NCBI RefSeq assembly: GCF_050003625.1
Contig: NC_134398.1
Span: 69,386,891-69,450,890, forward strand
DNA: 64,000 bases
Source of the DNA: Haematobia irritans
Taxonomy: Eukaryota > Arthropoda > Insecta > Diptera > Muscidae
Direction of reading: 5' to 3'
A model generated the notes under the pieces. It ran no database searches. It was not told where the DNA came from and was given only the letters and a program-made list of their open reading frames with translations. The translations under genes were made by a program, and so were the position numbers. Positions 22,171 to 32,997 of this stretch are shown here, one piece after another (position 1 is the stretch's first letter; the number at the start of each line of letters is the position of its first letter).

Positions 22171-22630
22171 CACCCAGAAAAATCTGACCCCTTCTTTAAG
22201 TTAAAATTAACTCATTGTGAAAAAGTTGAACTTCGTATAGCGCCAAAGACATTTTTATTTGTTTGAACGATGTGATTTTCGTAGAAATTAGGTAGAATGT
22301 ATTCCATATATTAGTTAACATTTTCCTATATTTACGTACCACTATACTACAGAATGAAAAAATTTAACTGAATTGAATTCATATATGGAATGATTTTATT
22401 GAACTTTTTTCTTTCATTTGGACAAATCTTACATATTTGTGGTAAACCTTTTACTTCAAAATTAGAACTGCTTACCTTCGTTTTTAAATACAAGTTTATA
22501 AATTGCCTATATAATTTTTTCTTTAATAAAATACATGTTTTATTAATATATTATATATATTTATTAAGAATCAACAGCATCGATTGGCCTTGAAATATTA
22601 GTTTATTATTCCACTGTGAAACGTAATTAT
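22171..22630 (+). mobile_element. TA-flanked MITE left half (family with 63659 end)
   Basis: Starts CACCCAGAAAAATCTGACCC after TA at 22169-22170. Its first ~90 bp, including ATAGCGCCAAAGACAT, match the reverse complement of the sequence ending at 63659. The right end is uncertain; CCACTGTG near 22610 is one possibility. The 67-residue frame inside has no recognised domain. Confidence 0.5.
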
Positions 22631-22974
22631 TTTCTTTTTTCTTGTACCTTTCACTTTTATTAAGTTGCTCCGTAACGATTTTGTCCTCCTTTTACAATCT
22701 CAATACCTACAAATATAAAAAATCATTAACCAATTTTTTCACTAAAGGTTAGCGTCACTAAATAAATATTAATTGAAGATTCCAAAATGTTGGTGTTTCC
22801 TTTGTTTATACACCATCACGAACATTGATAGACTTATTATTATTTATGTTCAATAATATTCAAAAAAGAAAACGAAAATTTTTCTCTCTAAATTAAAATA
22901 ACAAATATTTTATATATTTTATTTGTTAATTTATTATTTTACTATATTATTTTTTATAGTTATTAAACATCATA
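22631..22974. other. AT-rich DNA, nothing recognised
   Basis: Simple AT-rich sequence with no frame, RNA gene or repeat that I could identify. Confidence 0.4.
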
Positions 22975-24770
22975 TACTACCACCACGTACCAAATTTCAA
23001 CCAGATCGGATGAATTTTGCTTCTCCAAAAGGCACCGGAGGTCAAATCTGTGGATCGGTTTATATGGGGGCTATATATAATTATGGACTGATATGAACCA
23101 ATTCCTGCATTGTTGTTGGATACCATATACACCGAAAGAATTCTCTTCGTTAATTTTACGAAGAATTCTTCATTAATTATTCTTCCTGAATTCTTCATTA
23201 AAATAACGAAATTTTCATTCATTTTCGTACATTTTACGAAGAACATTTTACGAATATACGAAACTTCTACGAAACATTCTACATTAACTTTTCTTCGTAA
23301 GAAGTTCGTACTTTTAACGAAACTTTCTTCACATTTCATGAATTTTGTGAAGAAGTTTTTACGAATATTTTACGAAACATTCTGCGTTAAAATTTCTTCA
23401 TAAAAAGTACGAAACATTTTCTTTGAACTAACGAAGAAGTTTCATTGAAGTTGTAAAATTTCCGTTCGCGGCATTAAATTGTCTTTTATAATGTGCTTGA
23501 GTGTATTCCTTTATTCTATTTTTTTATGCAAGTCTATGCTACTTCTCATTTGGGTGATAGCGCGCTATGAATAAAAGTGAAGCAATAAAACTAAAAATTA
23601 TTCAAAAACTTAAGATGTAAAGTAGTGATGTCATTTTTCACACTTGCAACTACAACCAAATGAACTTTCGACTATATTTTTTTTTCTAAAAGTTCGAACA
23701 TTTTTCAGAAAAAGTACGAAATTTTTTCATGAAAAGTACGAAAATTTTTCATAAAAACTACGAAAATTTTTCATAAAAAGTACGAAACATTTTCATAACA
23801 AGAACGAAATTGTTTCATAAAAAGTACGAAGATTCTTCATAAAAAGTACGAATTTTTTTCTTACAAACTACGAAAATTTTGGAAGAACTTTTCTTCGTAA
23901 AAAGTACGAAATATTTCGTACTTTTAATGAAAAGTTTCTTTGGTTGTAAAACAATGACATATTTCGTACTTTTAACGAAATTTTTCGTTCTTTTTACGAA
24001 GAAAATTCTTTCGGTGTACTAACTTCAGGTACCAAATTTCAATCGAATCGGATGAATTTTGCTCTTCCAAGAGGCTCTGGAGGTCAAATCTGGGGATCGG
24101 TTTATATAGGGCCAATATATAATTATGGACCGATTTCGACAATTTTGGCATGGCTGTTTTGAGGCCATATATTAACACCACGTACCAAATTTCAACTGAA
24201 TCAGATGAATTTTGGTCTTCCAAGAGGCTCCGGAGTTCAAATCTGGTGATCGGTTTATATGGGGGCTATATATAATTATAGACCGATGTGGAGTGGTTGT
24301 TAGAGACCATATACTAACACCATGTACCAAATTTCAGCCGGATCGGATGAAATTTGCTTCTCTTAGAGGCCTCGCAAGCCAAATTTGGGGGTCCGTTTAT
24401 ATGGGGGCTATACGTAAAAGTGGAGCGATATGACACATTTGCAATACCATCCGACCAACATCAATAACAACTACTTGTGCCAAGTTTCAAGTCGATAGCT
24501 TATTTGGTTCGGAAGTTAGCGTGATTTCAACAGACGGACATGCTCACATCGACTCAGAATTTCACCACGACCCAGAATATATATACTTTATGGGGTCTTA
24601 GAGCAATATTTCGATGTGTTACAAACGGAATGACAAAGTTAATATACACCCCATCCTATGGTGGAGGGTATAACAAAGACACCCTGTGTCTACCTCTTCT
24701 CCTTCTGGATGTTGTTAAAATATGCACTTACTTATAATAACCTATTCCACAGTGTGTCGCAGGGTATAAT
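22975..24770 (+). repeat. Tandem-array element, family 3, 5'-truncated
   Basis: Units near 22980-23129 and 24017-24430 contain GGATCGGTTTATATGGGGGC and CCAAATTTCARCCGGATCGG, as in the full copy at 36873. The 3' part carries CAGACGGACATGCTCA, TACTTTATGGGGTCTTAGAG and the hairpin at 24643-24672. A further hairpin-like pair (CCTATTCCACAGTGTGTCGC) sits near 24742. A MITE at 23130-24016 interrupts it. The 73-83 residue frames are repeat translations. Confidence 0.8.
23130..24016 (+). mobile_element. MITE with CACCGAAAGAATTC ends, TA target
   Basis: CACCGAAAGAATTCTCTTCG at the left and GAAAATTCTTTCGGTG at the right, with TA on both sides (23128-23129, 24017-24018). Removing it restores the family 3 unit word CCATATACTAAC. 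The interior is a run of short diverged repeats built on TACGAAAATTTTTCATAAA. A second, partial copy opens the window. Frames inside are not protein-like. Confidence 0.85.
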
Positions 24771-26476
24771 AAAATGCTTAAACTTAAAATTTGGGCTGCT
24801 TCTTGAAAATTTTAGATTCATGTCATTTGTTTTCGTTTGTTTGGGGACCTCTTTGAAACATTCATTTCCAAGTCGTTAAAGTAAAGAAAAAGCAAGTTTA
24901 TTTTTGTGTTCGTTCTCTTCTTTATGTCTAAACTTAAACAGTAAATTTAGAATAATTTTCAGACAGTTTATATTCATTGCTTTCTTTATAAAAATTAAGA
25001 AATTATAATTTTATACATTTTACTACTGCGACGAATGTCAAAGTCCTTGTCTTCTACCAGAGTAGTACATGGTACTAAAATCCCTTATAAATTTTCTTGT
25101 TTGTGGTCAAATCCATTGAATTAATACAATTATTGTGGCAAATGAATTAATTGTTAATTTCCACAAGTAATCACCAGAAGACTGGCCACCAGTCCATCCA
25201 CTCATCCCTTCTGCCAATTGTATAAAAACAATAGGCAAGAAAATCGATGATTGTTGGTTGTATCGTAAGAAGAAAGTTTTTGGTCTACTCGCATGGACAA
25301 TGTACGGGTATTACGAGTAAACGATGGACATAACAATTCATTTGATGAACGCCAAATTAACAACAACAGCCTGGACTGGACTGGACTGGACAATGAATGC
25401 AGAGCTGTACGAGTATAAAACATTGTTCAAATGGCTACTAAACGCATTAAGAGATTAACACACTGAGATACATTGGCATGTGGGGTAATGCGATACGATG
25501 CGAGATGTCATGACATGGCCTGGTCTTGCCAACACCATCAAGCTCTACTTGGGGAGAATCAAATATGACCAAGTTAACAAACAAACAAATGACTTAATGA
25601 CCCTCATTATTGCTAACAATGGAATCACAAGTAACAAACGCATCCACCACTTGTCTCATTCCACCTAACATTCATAGGCAACATATACTCAGGAATATGT
25701 TCGAAAAGCGGATATTTTACTTGAGGTTAGGATATGTGATGGGGGTCTTATGAGATGTTATATGGGATGAATCTACAAACCCTATTATAGAGAAAAACCA
25801 AAACGCCAACAGGTACAAATGCTTAAATGTTGGTGAAGGGTGTTAATGGCATTAACAAAGAACTGATGAATACCATGGGGTGTGGAAAATGCCTGTGGAA
25901 GCTTTGAATCCAAACCATTAGACAATTTAATTGCAATGATTGTGTAATTCCCCACAACAGGAAATGAACAATGAAGAGTTAAATTAACGTTCAAAGTTAT
26001 TCGTTGCCTTAGCCCCATCCATCCATGTCCATTATCGTCATGTTATATTTTGCATGGATTTATAATTTGTTTTCTGGGGTGAAATGGGATTATGGTATGT
26101 CAACATGTGTGTACTATTTTTGATAGATTTTCAAATTGTGCTGCGTACCCTATGTTACATAACTACGGCGACACAGGGTACTCCCAGGGAATATGTTTCA
26201 AGAGCATATTGGGCACATTTTCACTGGAAACATGGAACATTTTTGTCACAAATATATTGGTTTTTCGTCAAACACAACATACAGTAAGATTATGGTCTTG
26301 AAACATATTCCTTAATACACGTAATTAAAATATGTAACTCCAAGTAGGAAACATTAGAGGCTTCACTTTCCGATTCTATTTAACTATGTTCTTCCGTCCC
26401 TTTGCTTCTACCATGAATTCTTGTAATGGAAATGTAGGTCGAATATTATTGAAATCCCATCACTTTTGGATATAGC
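24771..26476. other. Unique-looking non-coding DNA
   Basis: The longest stretch with no recognisable repeat. Composition is less AT-biased than the surroundings and it holds a short (GGACT)n tract near 25375-25390. Frames here are short, without domains. It could be intergenic or intronic host sequence. Confidence 0.4.
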
Positions 26477-26478
26477 TA

Positions 26479-26990
26479 CACTCAAATAAAAGTGAACTCA
26501 CTATTTCACTAAAGCCAATTTAACTATATTTTAGTTCATGAACTTATTATATTTGGTGAAAGTTTCATTTACTCTAATAATTTTTTGCGTACGTTAGTTA
26601 AATGAACTAAAAGACGGGAAAAAATTATACACAAGTTAAGGATAGAGATTTACTAAATTCGTATTTGTCATAAAATAGTTCATTATTTCTTCAAAAGACG
26701 GGAAAAAATTATACACAAGTTAAGTATAGAGATTTACTAAATTCGTATTTGTCATAAAATAGTTCATTATTTCTTCAAATTTGTAAACTTTACTACAAAA
26801 TCGTCCATCATGAACTTCGTATGTCACTAAAGACATTCTTGCAATTTTGAACTCCAATTTTTACCTTCAAACTACAAAATTTTCTTTAAAAAGGGGAAAA
26901 AATTATCTATGTCTAATAAATTTTCTTGAATTTGTCGAAAAATATTTACTTATTTTTGTGAACTAGTTTATTCTAGGGCATAGAGTACGG
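26479..26990 (+). mobile_element. TA-flanked MITE with 84-bp tandem duplication
   Basis: Begins CACTCAAATAAAAGTGAACT after TA at 26477-26478. Landmarks TTTAGTTCATGAACTTATTA and TTTTTTGCGTACGTTAGTT match, reversed, 62260-63172. A unit starting AAAAGACGGGAAAAAATT occurs at 26609 and again at 26693 with a single visible difference, so an 84-bp tandem duplication. The right end is not sharply defined. Confidence 0.6.
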
Positions 26991-27895
26991 AACAAAAATT
27001 TTTGGAAGTATACTTATGTAAACATGAATGTAGCAAGATGTACTCCAAGTCAACGGAGTTAATTCACCTAAATATATTTAGAAACTTTTTAATTCTGTTC
27101 AAAAGTGTTGTTGTTTTTGCATACATTTTAGTAGTGATATGTATTTTGGAAAATAATAGTATGAAGATTTTGTTTGGGAAATAAGTAACATTTGCAAAAA
27201 CGATAGTTTGGGAAGTTTTTTTTTTTTAAACACTAATAAGAACCGCGACTGGCTTCAAAAATGTATCCATGTTTTCCCAAATTTTTATTTTAATTGACAT
27301 TTTATGTTTTATGATACGTTTTTCAGCGTTTACTTGGGCCCCATCTCTTTAAACGTGATTATAATAATCGCAAATGGGCTATTAAATTTTTAATTAAAAC
27401 TCCCTGCGTTTTGAATTTTATATATAGGATATATGTAAAATGAATATTTGTTTGTTTTGAAAAACTGTTAACCAGAAAATTGGTATTTTTCTGCGCTGCA
27501 ACCCTTTTCACCAAAATTGAGTCAAGTTCCTTGAAATCTGAAAGTCGTGAAGATATTTTTCCAACTCCTATGAGTTTTTCAGAGATTGTATATCTGATTT
27601 TTACAATAATTTCGAATTTTTCCATTCCCTATACATTTTTTGTCTAATACTATTTAAACGGTTGTATAAATTTGCAACCTTTAGCTAGCGATGTCCAATA
27701 TAGAGGACATGACTTTATCGACTTAGACTGAAGGAAGTTAACACTTTCTCTCATGCAGAAAAAATTAACGTATGTATAGTATAAATTGGTCTCCTTAATT
27801 GCTCAAGGTCAATATTAGAAATTACAAAAATGGGAATTTCAATTTTCCATAAAAATAAATTTGCATAATAATTGACACAATCCATGCTCTAGTTG
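26991..27895. other. AT-rich DNA, nothing recognised
   Basis: Frames of 60-88 codons occur but lack domains, good start context or codon bias. No RNA gene or repeat was recognised. Confidence 0.4.
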
Positions 27896-27897
27896 TA

Positions 27898-28830
27898 AAG
27901 GGTGATTTGTTAAGAGCTTGATAACTTTTTTTTTTTAAAAAACGCATAAAATTTGCAAAATCTCATCGGTTCTTTATTTGAAACGTTAGATTGGTCCATG
28001 ACATTTACTTTTTGAAGATAATTTCATTTAAATGTTGACCGCGGCTGCGTCTTAGGTGGTCCATTCGGAAAGTCCAATTTTGGGCAACTTTTTCGAGCAT
28101 TTCGGCCATAATAGCCCGAATTTCTTCGGAAATGTTGTCTTCCAAAGCTGGAATAGTTGCTGGCTTATTTCTGTAGACTTTAGACTTGACGTAGCCCCAC
28201 AAAAAATAGTCTAAAGGCGTCAAATCGCATGATCTTGGTGGCCAACTTACCGGTCCATTTCTTGAGATGAATTGTTCTCCGAAGTTTTCCCTCAAAATGG
28301 CCATAGAATCGCGAGCTGTGTGGCATGTAGCGCCATCTTGTTGAAACCACATGTCAACCAAGTTCAGTTCTTTCATTTTTGGCAACAAAAAGTTTGTTAG
28401 CATCGAACGATAGCGATCGCCATTCACCGTAACGTTGCGTCCAACAGCATCTTTGAAAAAATACGGTCCAATGATTCCACCAGCGTACAAACCACACCAA
28501 ACAGTGCATTTTTCGGGATGCATGGGCAGTTCTTGAACGGCTTCTGGTTGCTCTTCACTCCAAATGCGGCAATTTTGCTTATTTACGTAGCCATTCAACC
28601 AGAAATGAGCCTCATCGCTGAACAAAATTTGTCGATAAAAAAGCGGATTTTCTGCCAACTTTTCTAGGGCCCATTCACTGAAAATTCGACGTTGTGGCAG
28701 ATCGTAAGTCTATTCATGATGAAATGTCAAAGCATACTGAGCATCTTTCTCTTTGACACCATGTCTGAAATCCCACGTGATCTGTCAAATACTAATGCAT
28801 GAAAATCCTAACCTCAAAAGAATCACCCTT
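27898..28830 (-). mobile_element. Tc1/mariner-type element, copy 2, internally deleted
   Basis: AAGGGTGATT inverted ends with TA at 27896-27897 and 28831-28832; 933 bp. Its internal deletion differs from that of copies 1 and 3: the first five codons (MNRLT) are joined to the region encoding LPQRRIFSEWALEKL, with a frame change at the junction. Confidence 0.92.
28005..28658 (-). CDS. Tc1/mariner transposase, catalytic half only
   Basis: An open 217-residue frame holds the complete DDD core: D15 in LFSDEAHFW, D108 in WFQQDGATCHTA and D145 in PPRSCDLTPLDYFLWG, with 36 residues between the last two. The usual transposase is about 340-350 residues with two N-terminal helix-turn-helix domains for binding the inverted repeats; these are lost by internal deletion. 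The annotated ATG is simply the first methionine of the remnant. It cannot bind its own ends by the usual route, so this is a non-autonomous copy, possibly still translated. Confidence 0.85.
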   Translation of the reverse strand: MAENPLFYRQILFSDEAHFWLNGYVNKQNCRIWSEEQPEAVQELPMHPEKCTVWCGLYAGGIIGPYFFKDAVGRNVTVNGDRYRSMLTNFLLPKMKELNLVDMWFQQDGATCHTARDSMAILRENFGEQFISRNGPVSWPPRSCDLTPLDYFLWGYVKSKVYRNKPATIPALEDNISEEIRAIMAEMLEKVAQNWTFRMDHLRRSRGQHLNEIIFKK

Positions 28831-29659
28831 TATATAACTTGTAAATTAACAATCAAAGTCGTGTCTTCTCTGGTGCACATCGGTCGTGAAAGGGTTAAAC
28901 AAAATCCATTAAATAATTAATTGATCAATTCATTATTTAATAAATGTTGTAAATTTTATGATATTTTATCTTATTTTTTCTGTATGACATTTGCTATCCC
29001 GAGTTTGAATAATTTTTTGTTTACACACAAAAAATTTTCACCGAAATTTTTTCAATTAAACACTTAATTGAATTTGCAAACGGATTCAATGAATATGTTA
29101 ATTGATTCAATTAATTATGTAATCAAATCCGAATAAAAACCAATTAAAAAATTATTGATATTTGTTACGTTTCCAATTAAAATATTAATCTGAATAAAAA
29201 CCAATTAACAAATTATTGATATTTGTTATGTTTCCAATTAAAATACTAATTGATTCAATCAATTTTTATTTATTTATTTATTTATTTTCTCTTGGCGAAT
29301 CCAAGCCGCAAAGCCATATACGGATTCCAAAACTACACAAACATAGCAATAATAACAAATTATAAAAATTATGCGCTTAAAAACTAGAAATTAATAACAA
29401 ACATAGTATCAATAAGTGACTAAACTGAATTTGAAACAAACAAATACATAATAATTAAAACAAATTAACAAAATTAAGAAAAAAAAACTATTAAAAAAAT
29501 AAATTAAATTATCAATTTAAAAAATTAAAAAATAAGAACAATAAAAAAAATAAAAAAGTAAAAAAAACATGAATATGTGAGTAAGACAGCAATACTAACA
29601 TAAAAAGCTAGTAAAGAGACTCAATAAAATAAATAAAAAAATGATATAACATAATATAA

Positions 29660-30594
29660 TATTTTCGGTTGAATAAACTTGTTTTAAATGCTGATAAAAC
29701 ACAGTTTATACGATTTCGTCCTTGTGAGCTAAAGGGAGATCCTGAAATGTCCATTCACGTCGATGGTAAACTCATTTTGGAACAGAAAACAGTAAAATAC
29801 CTGGGAGCTTATTTGTCATACAACCTTTCTTGGGACAAGCATATTGAGATGATAAAATCTAAAGTATCCAAGGCAACAGGGATCTTGCGAAAATTCAAAA
29901 GCAAACTATCAACAGATACGAAGCTACTAGTATATTACGCTTTGATACATTGTCATCTTGTCTACGCCACTACTATTTATGGATATAAAAAGTGTTATGC
30001 TATTAAATCCTTACAGTCAGCACAAAATCAAGCTTTAAAATGTGTGTACAATTTGCCAAAGGATTACTCTACAGCACTGCTCTTTAAAAACTATGCAAAA
30101 ACTGTGCTCCCCATAAGAGGAATATACAAACAGCACATTTTAGTTGCTATGTTTAAAAATTTGAGAACCAATAACCCATGCTTCAATTTCAACTGTAATA
30201 ATGATGTCTGCCATATGCGTACTAGGCAATATGGTATCTTGATGTCAGCCCGATGTAGAACCGAACTAACAAAACAGAGAATTGAATATGCTGGACCTCA
30301 TGAATTTAATGAACTACCACAGACTCTTAGAGACACTGCTAGAATTTCTGTATTTAAAACCCAATTGAAACAGTATCTCTTTGAGAGAATTGAAACGTTA
30401 CTTTAAAAAAACAAAACATAATTTTTTATCTTTATATTTAAATGAATAATTTTAAAATATTTATGAGTTGTAATAAGAAACTTGCCAACTAGTCTCTACT
30501 AAAGCCTTTATGGCGCAGAGACGAACATATCTTTGTAAATATTGAATTATTGAAATAAATAAATAAAAAAATAAAAAAAAAAAAAAAAATAATA
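29660..30594 (+). mobile_element. 5'-truncated non-LTR retrotransposon (plus strand), nested
   Basis: Coding remnant at 29663-30406, a 3' untranslated region with CTTTATGGCGCAGAGACG, and a tail TAAATAAATAAAAAAAT followed by a long A run (30551-30589). It lies inside the minus-strand LINE. Flanking duplications could not be decided because both sides are A-rich. Confidence 0.7.
29663..30406 (+). pseudogene. LINE ORF2 C-terminal part (5'-truncated)
   Basis: About 247 open codons without an ATG at the true start. It begins just after the reverse transcriptase catalytic core: LNKLVLNADKTQFIRF and KTVKYLGAYLSYNLSWDKHI are the conserved post-YxDD region, followed by the thumb-like LLVYYALIHCHLVYATTIYG. 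The YxDD box and endonuclease are missing by 5' truncation. The style of the thumb resembles CR1/L2-like LINEs, a tentative placement. It is open to its natural stop, so the insertion is not very old. Confidence 0.8.
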
Positions 30595-30874
30595 ATACAA
30601 ACTAAATAAAAAAAACTAAAAACTAAATAAAAAATATATATATAAAAAAATAAATAAAAATTAAAAAAATAATTAAAGAATTTACAGCTACTCAGTAACT
30701 AGTCAACATCTGCTAACACAACGTTAGGGATGAGACAATACATGCAGGATAAAAATTAAATTAACATTTAACATAACAAAAAAAAAGAAAAAAATAATAA
30801 AAATAATAAAAATAAAATTAAAATTATTATCTGACATAAATTATATAAGACTTAGTACTTATCACACATTTGAC

Positions 30875-31366
30875 TCATGAATTAGAAAAATGAACATGTA
30901 GTCTTTTACGAAATGTAGTTGAGGAACAATTAAATATCTTGAGAGAAATAGGTAATGCATTGAAAATGCGAGCAACGCGGACAAAATAAGACTTTTCTAA
31001 TGAAGTCGTTAACCTAGGTATAAATATTTGTGGGTTACGAACCGACCTGCAGAAGGTAAACAATTCCGAAACGTACCTAGGCGTCTGTGTCCTATATACC
31101 TTATGGAAATGCAACAAAACACGAATATCTACAAATTTGCAAAATTCACAACCCAAAAAGTCAATGACACATGGTGTCACATGCTGACGAACATTGAGAG
31201 CATAAACAAATCTAATTATTCTATTAAAAATCAGTTGAATTCTCTTGAAGACAAATCCTAACGTCCCAGAAAACACCTCTAAACAATACAAAATGACAGG
31301 CATCAACAGGGAATGAGCTACTCTCTTCCTAATCACAAACGGCATATGTAATTCAACATTGTACAT
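30875..31366 (-). pseudogene. LINE ORF2 C-terminal fragment
   Basis: 163 residues matching the thumb and C-terminus of LINE reverse transcriptases: VRQHVTPCVIDFLGCEF, RVLLHFHKVYRTQTPRYV and ARIFNALPISLKIFNCSS. The catalytic core and everything upstream are absent. It ends with a natural stop, followed by a 3' UTR. It is distantly similar to the plus-strand LINE at 29663 but clearly another family. Confidence 0.7.
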
Positions 31367-31371
31367 CTTAC

Positions 31372-31463
31372 TTAGGTTAGGTTAGGTTAGGTTATGTGGC
31401 AGCCCGATGTATCAGGCTCACTTATACTATTCAGTCCATTGTGATACCACAGTGGTGAACAAC
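31372..31463 (-). mobile_element. SINE 3' tail, 5'-truncated
   Basis: On the minus strand it reads TGTGGTATCACAATGGACTG, TAAGTGAGCCTGATACATCG, GGCTGCCACATAACC and then four CCTAA units. The same tail type is found at 51560-51625 and 48281-48348. Only the tail is present; the tRNA-derived head is missing. Confidence 0.75.
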
Positions 31464-31617
31464 TTACTTAAAAGAAAATTAATCCTAGAACATATTGCAC
31501 TGATATTTCCTAATTGTTAATCAATTAGGAAATAATTTTCAATTACAAACGTGATTGAAACATTTTCCTTTTCCAATTAGACATGTAATTGATCCAATCA
31601 CCTTTATGATTGAGATT

Positions 31618-32246
31618 CAGCGTTGCCACAACGAAAATTTATTTTGGACCAAGTTTTTTCCAAAATCGGACCAAAATTCCCTCCAGCGGACCAAACTTCC
31701 AATTTCGAAGAAAATACCTTAAAAGGTATTATATTATTGTACATAGAGCTTTTATTAAAAAAGTTAAGTAAACCAGAAAGGAATGATATGATTTAGCGTT
31801 TGTCATAGGAATCATGGTTGTCATCGTTGGGAGCCACCGTGGTGCAATGGTTAGCATGCCCGCCTTGCCCACACAAGGTCGTGGGTTCGATTCCTGCTTC
31901 GACCGAACACCAAAAAGTTTTTCAGCGGTGGATTATCAGTTTGCGATTGTTGAAGTGTCACGTACAAGTCGGTGGTAGCGATGAGGATGAAATGAAACTT
32001 TGAAATGCTGGCAGGGTTATATCAGCGAAATGAGTCTTCATCCTCACGCCAATATTTTTTTCAGTGCATAGATACTATTGACTACGTGATGAAAATTTTA
32101 AATACTTCAAAAAATTTATAAATTTGACCAAAAGAAAATAGACCAAAATGGGCTAAATTCCGTTTGGTCCGACCATCGGACCAAATTTAAAAATTAGAAA
32201 TCTTTTGGACCAATTTTGGTCCGAGCGGACCAAAATGGCATCGCTG
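31618..32246. mobile_element. hAT-type MITE, 8-bp target duplication
   Basis: Ends CAGCGTTGCCACAACG and AAAATGGCATCGCTG are inverted, and TTGAGATT is duplicated exactly at 31610-31617 and 32247-32254. Subterminal GGTCCGAGCGGACC forms a palindrome, with related GGACCAA words throughout. It contains a SINE (31829-32068) and no transposase. Confidence 0.88.
31829..32068 (+). mobile_element. tRNA-headed SINE
   Basis: The head GAGCCACCGTGGTGCAATGG contains an A-box-like element and GGTTCGATTCC (31884-31894) is a perfect B box. The region after CTGCTTCGACC (GAACACCAAAAAGTTTTTCA) matches the start of the SINE body at 51345. The later body (GGTAGCGATGAGGATG to about 32060) differs from 51271-51628, so it may be a different or rearranged subfamily. 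Confidence 0.7.
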
Positions 32247-32422
32247 TTGAGATTGAATAATTTTGAGCGATGGAAAAGAGAGACAAGAGAAAAGAGAACA
32301 AGAGAATGTGTATTTATTCAACAACGTATGATGAAGAGATCAGTCTGTGCAAGTAACTCGTAATGAACGGTTAGGTGTTTGTTTTTCGCGTAAATTGAAA
32401 AACATGATTGGCGACATTTGGT

Positions 32423-32866
32423 CTGTTGCGTTCGAAATGTGTGCATCAAAGACCATTAATAAAGAAGACGTGAATTGGGCTTTGATAGTGTTAGTAATAG
32501 AAAACGGAGATTAATATCATACTTGTTGGAAAAGCGCTCCGAACTTACTGGTTTGATGCAGACAATTTTTATTTAGCTATTTTCTCCAACATTTCACGCA
32601 AATTTCTATGTCGGTTGCACTAAATTATTAATAAAATGTTTCACAAAGTGTTTTTGTTCGTTTAAGAGTTAAAAAAATTGCTAAAATAAGCGAATTAAGT
32701 TTTGTTACGAATGCAAAATGAAAAGAGAAACCGAAAAAAAGTTGCAACGTCTCATGGAACATGTATGATATTAATCTCTGTTTTTTCAAGAAAAAGAGGA
32801 AGATCAAGCTTATCTCACGTCTTCTTTATTAATGGTCTTTGGTGTGCATAAATATTCTGAACGCAA
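32423..32866. repeat. Large imperfect inverted repeat
   Basis: Arms of about 100 bp (32423-32525 and 32757-32866) are reverse complements with a perfect 26-bp core (including ACCATTAATAAAGAAGACGT) and matching outer words (GTTGCGTTC; GAGATTAATATCATAC). They are separated by about 230 bp. It lies just upstream of the candidate spliced gene at 32998. Confidence 0.7.
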
Positions 32867-32997
32867 CAACAAATCATAGCAAAGGGTTGAAAAAATAAAG
32901 TGTGCAACAACAAATGGCCACGTGGTAAAGGTTTGAACAAATATATGGCAGAACGCATTTGAAATTACCTGTGTTTGTGTTTTGTGATATTGTAAAA

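Larger units (their letters stand above)
29270..31371 (-). mobile_element. 5'-truncated non-LTR retrotransposon (minus strand)
   Basis: Coding remnant at 30875-31366. The 3' end on the minus strand reads GGCTTGGATTCGCCAAGAG and then an AAATAAATAAAT tail (plus strand 29270-29292). A second LINE in the opposite direction (29660-30594) sits in its 3' untranslated part. The 5' truncation point meets a SINE tail at 31372. Confidence 0.65.

Noticed and set aside
31372..31395. Interstitial telomere
   Set aside because: The short TTAGG run is the 3' tail of a SINE copy.
31818..32003. 61-codon frame on the plus strand
   Set aside because: It lies wholly over the SINE head and body.
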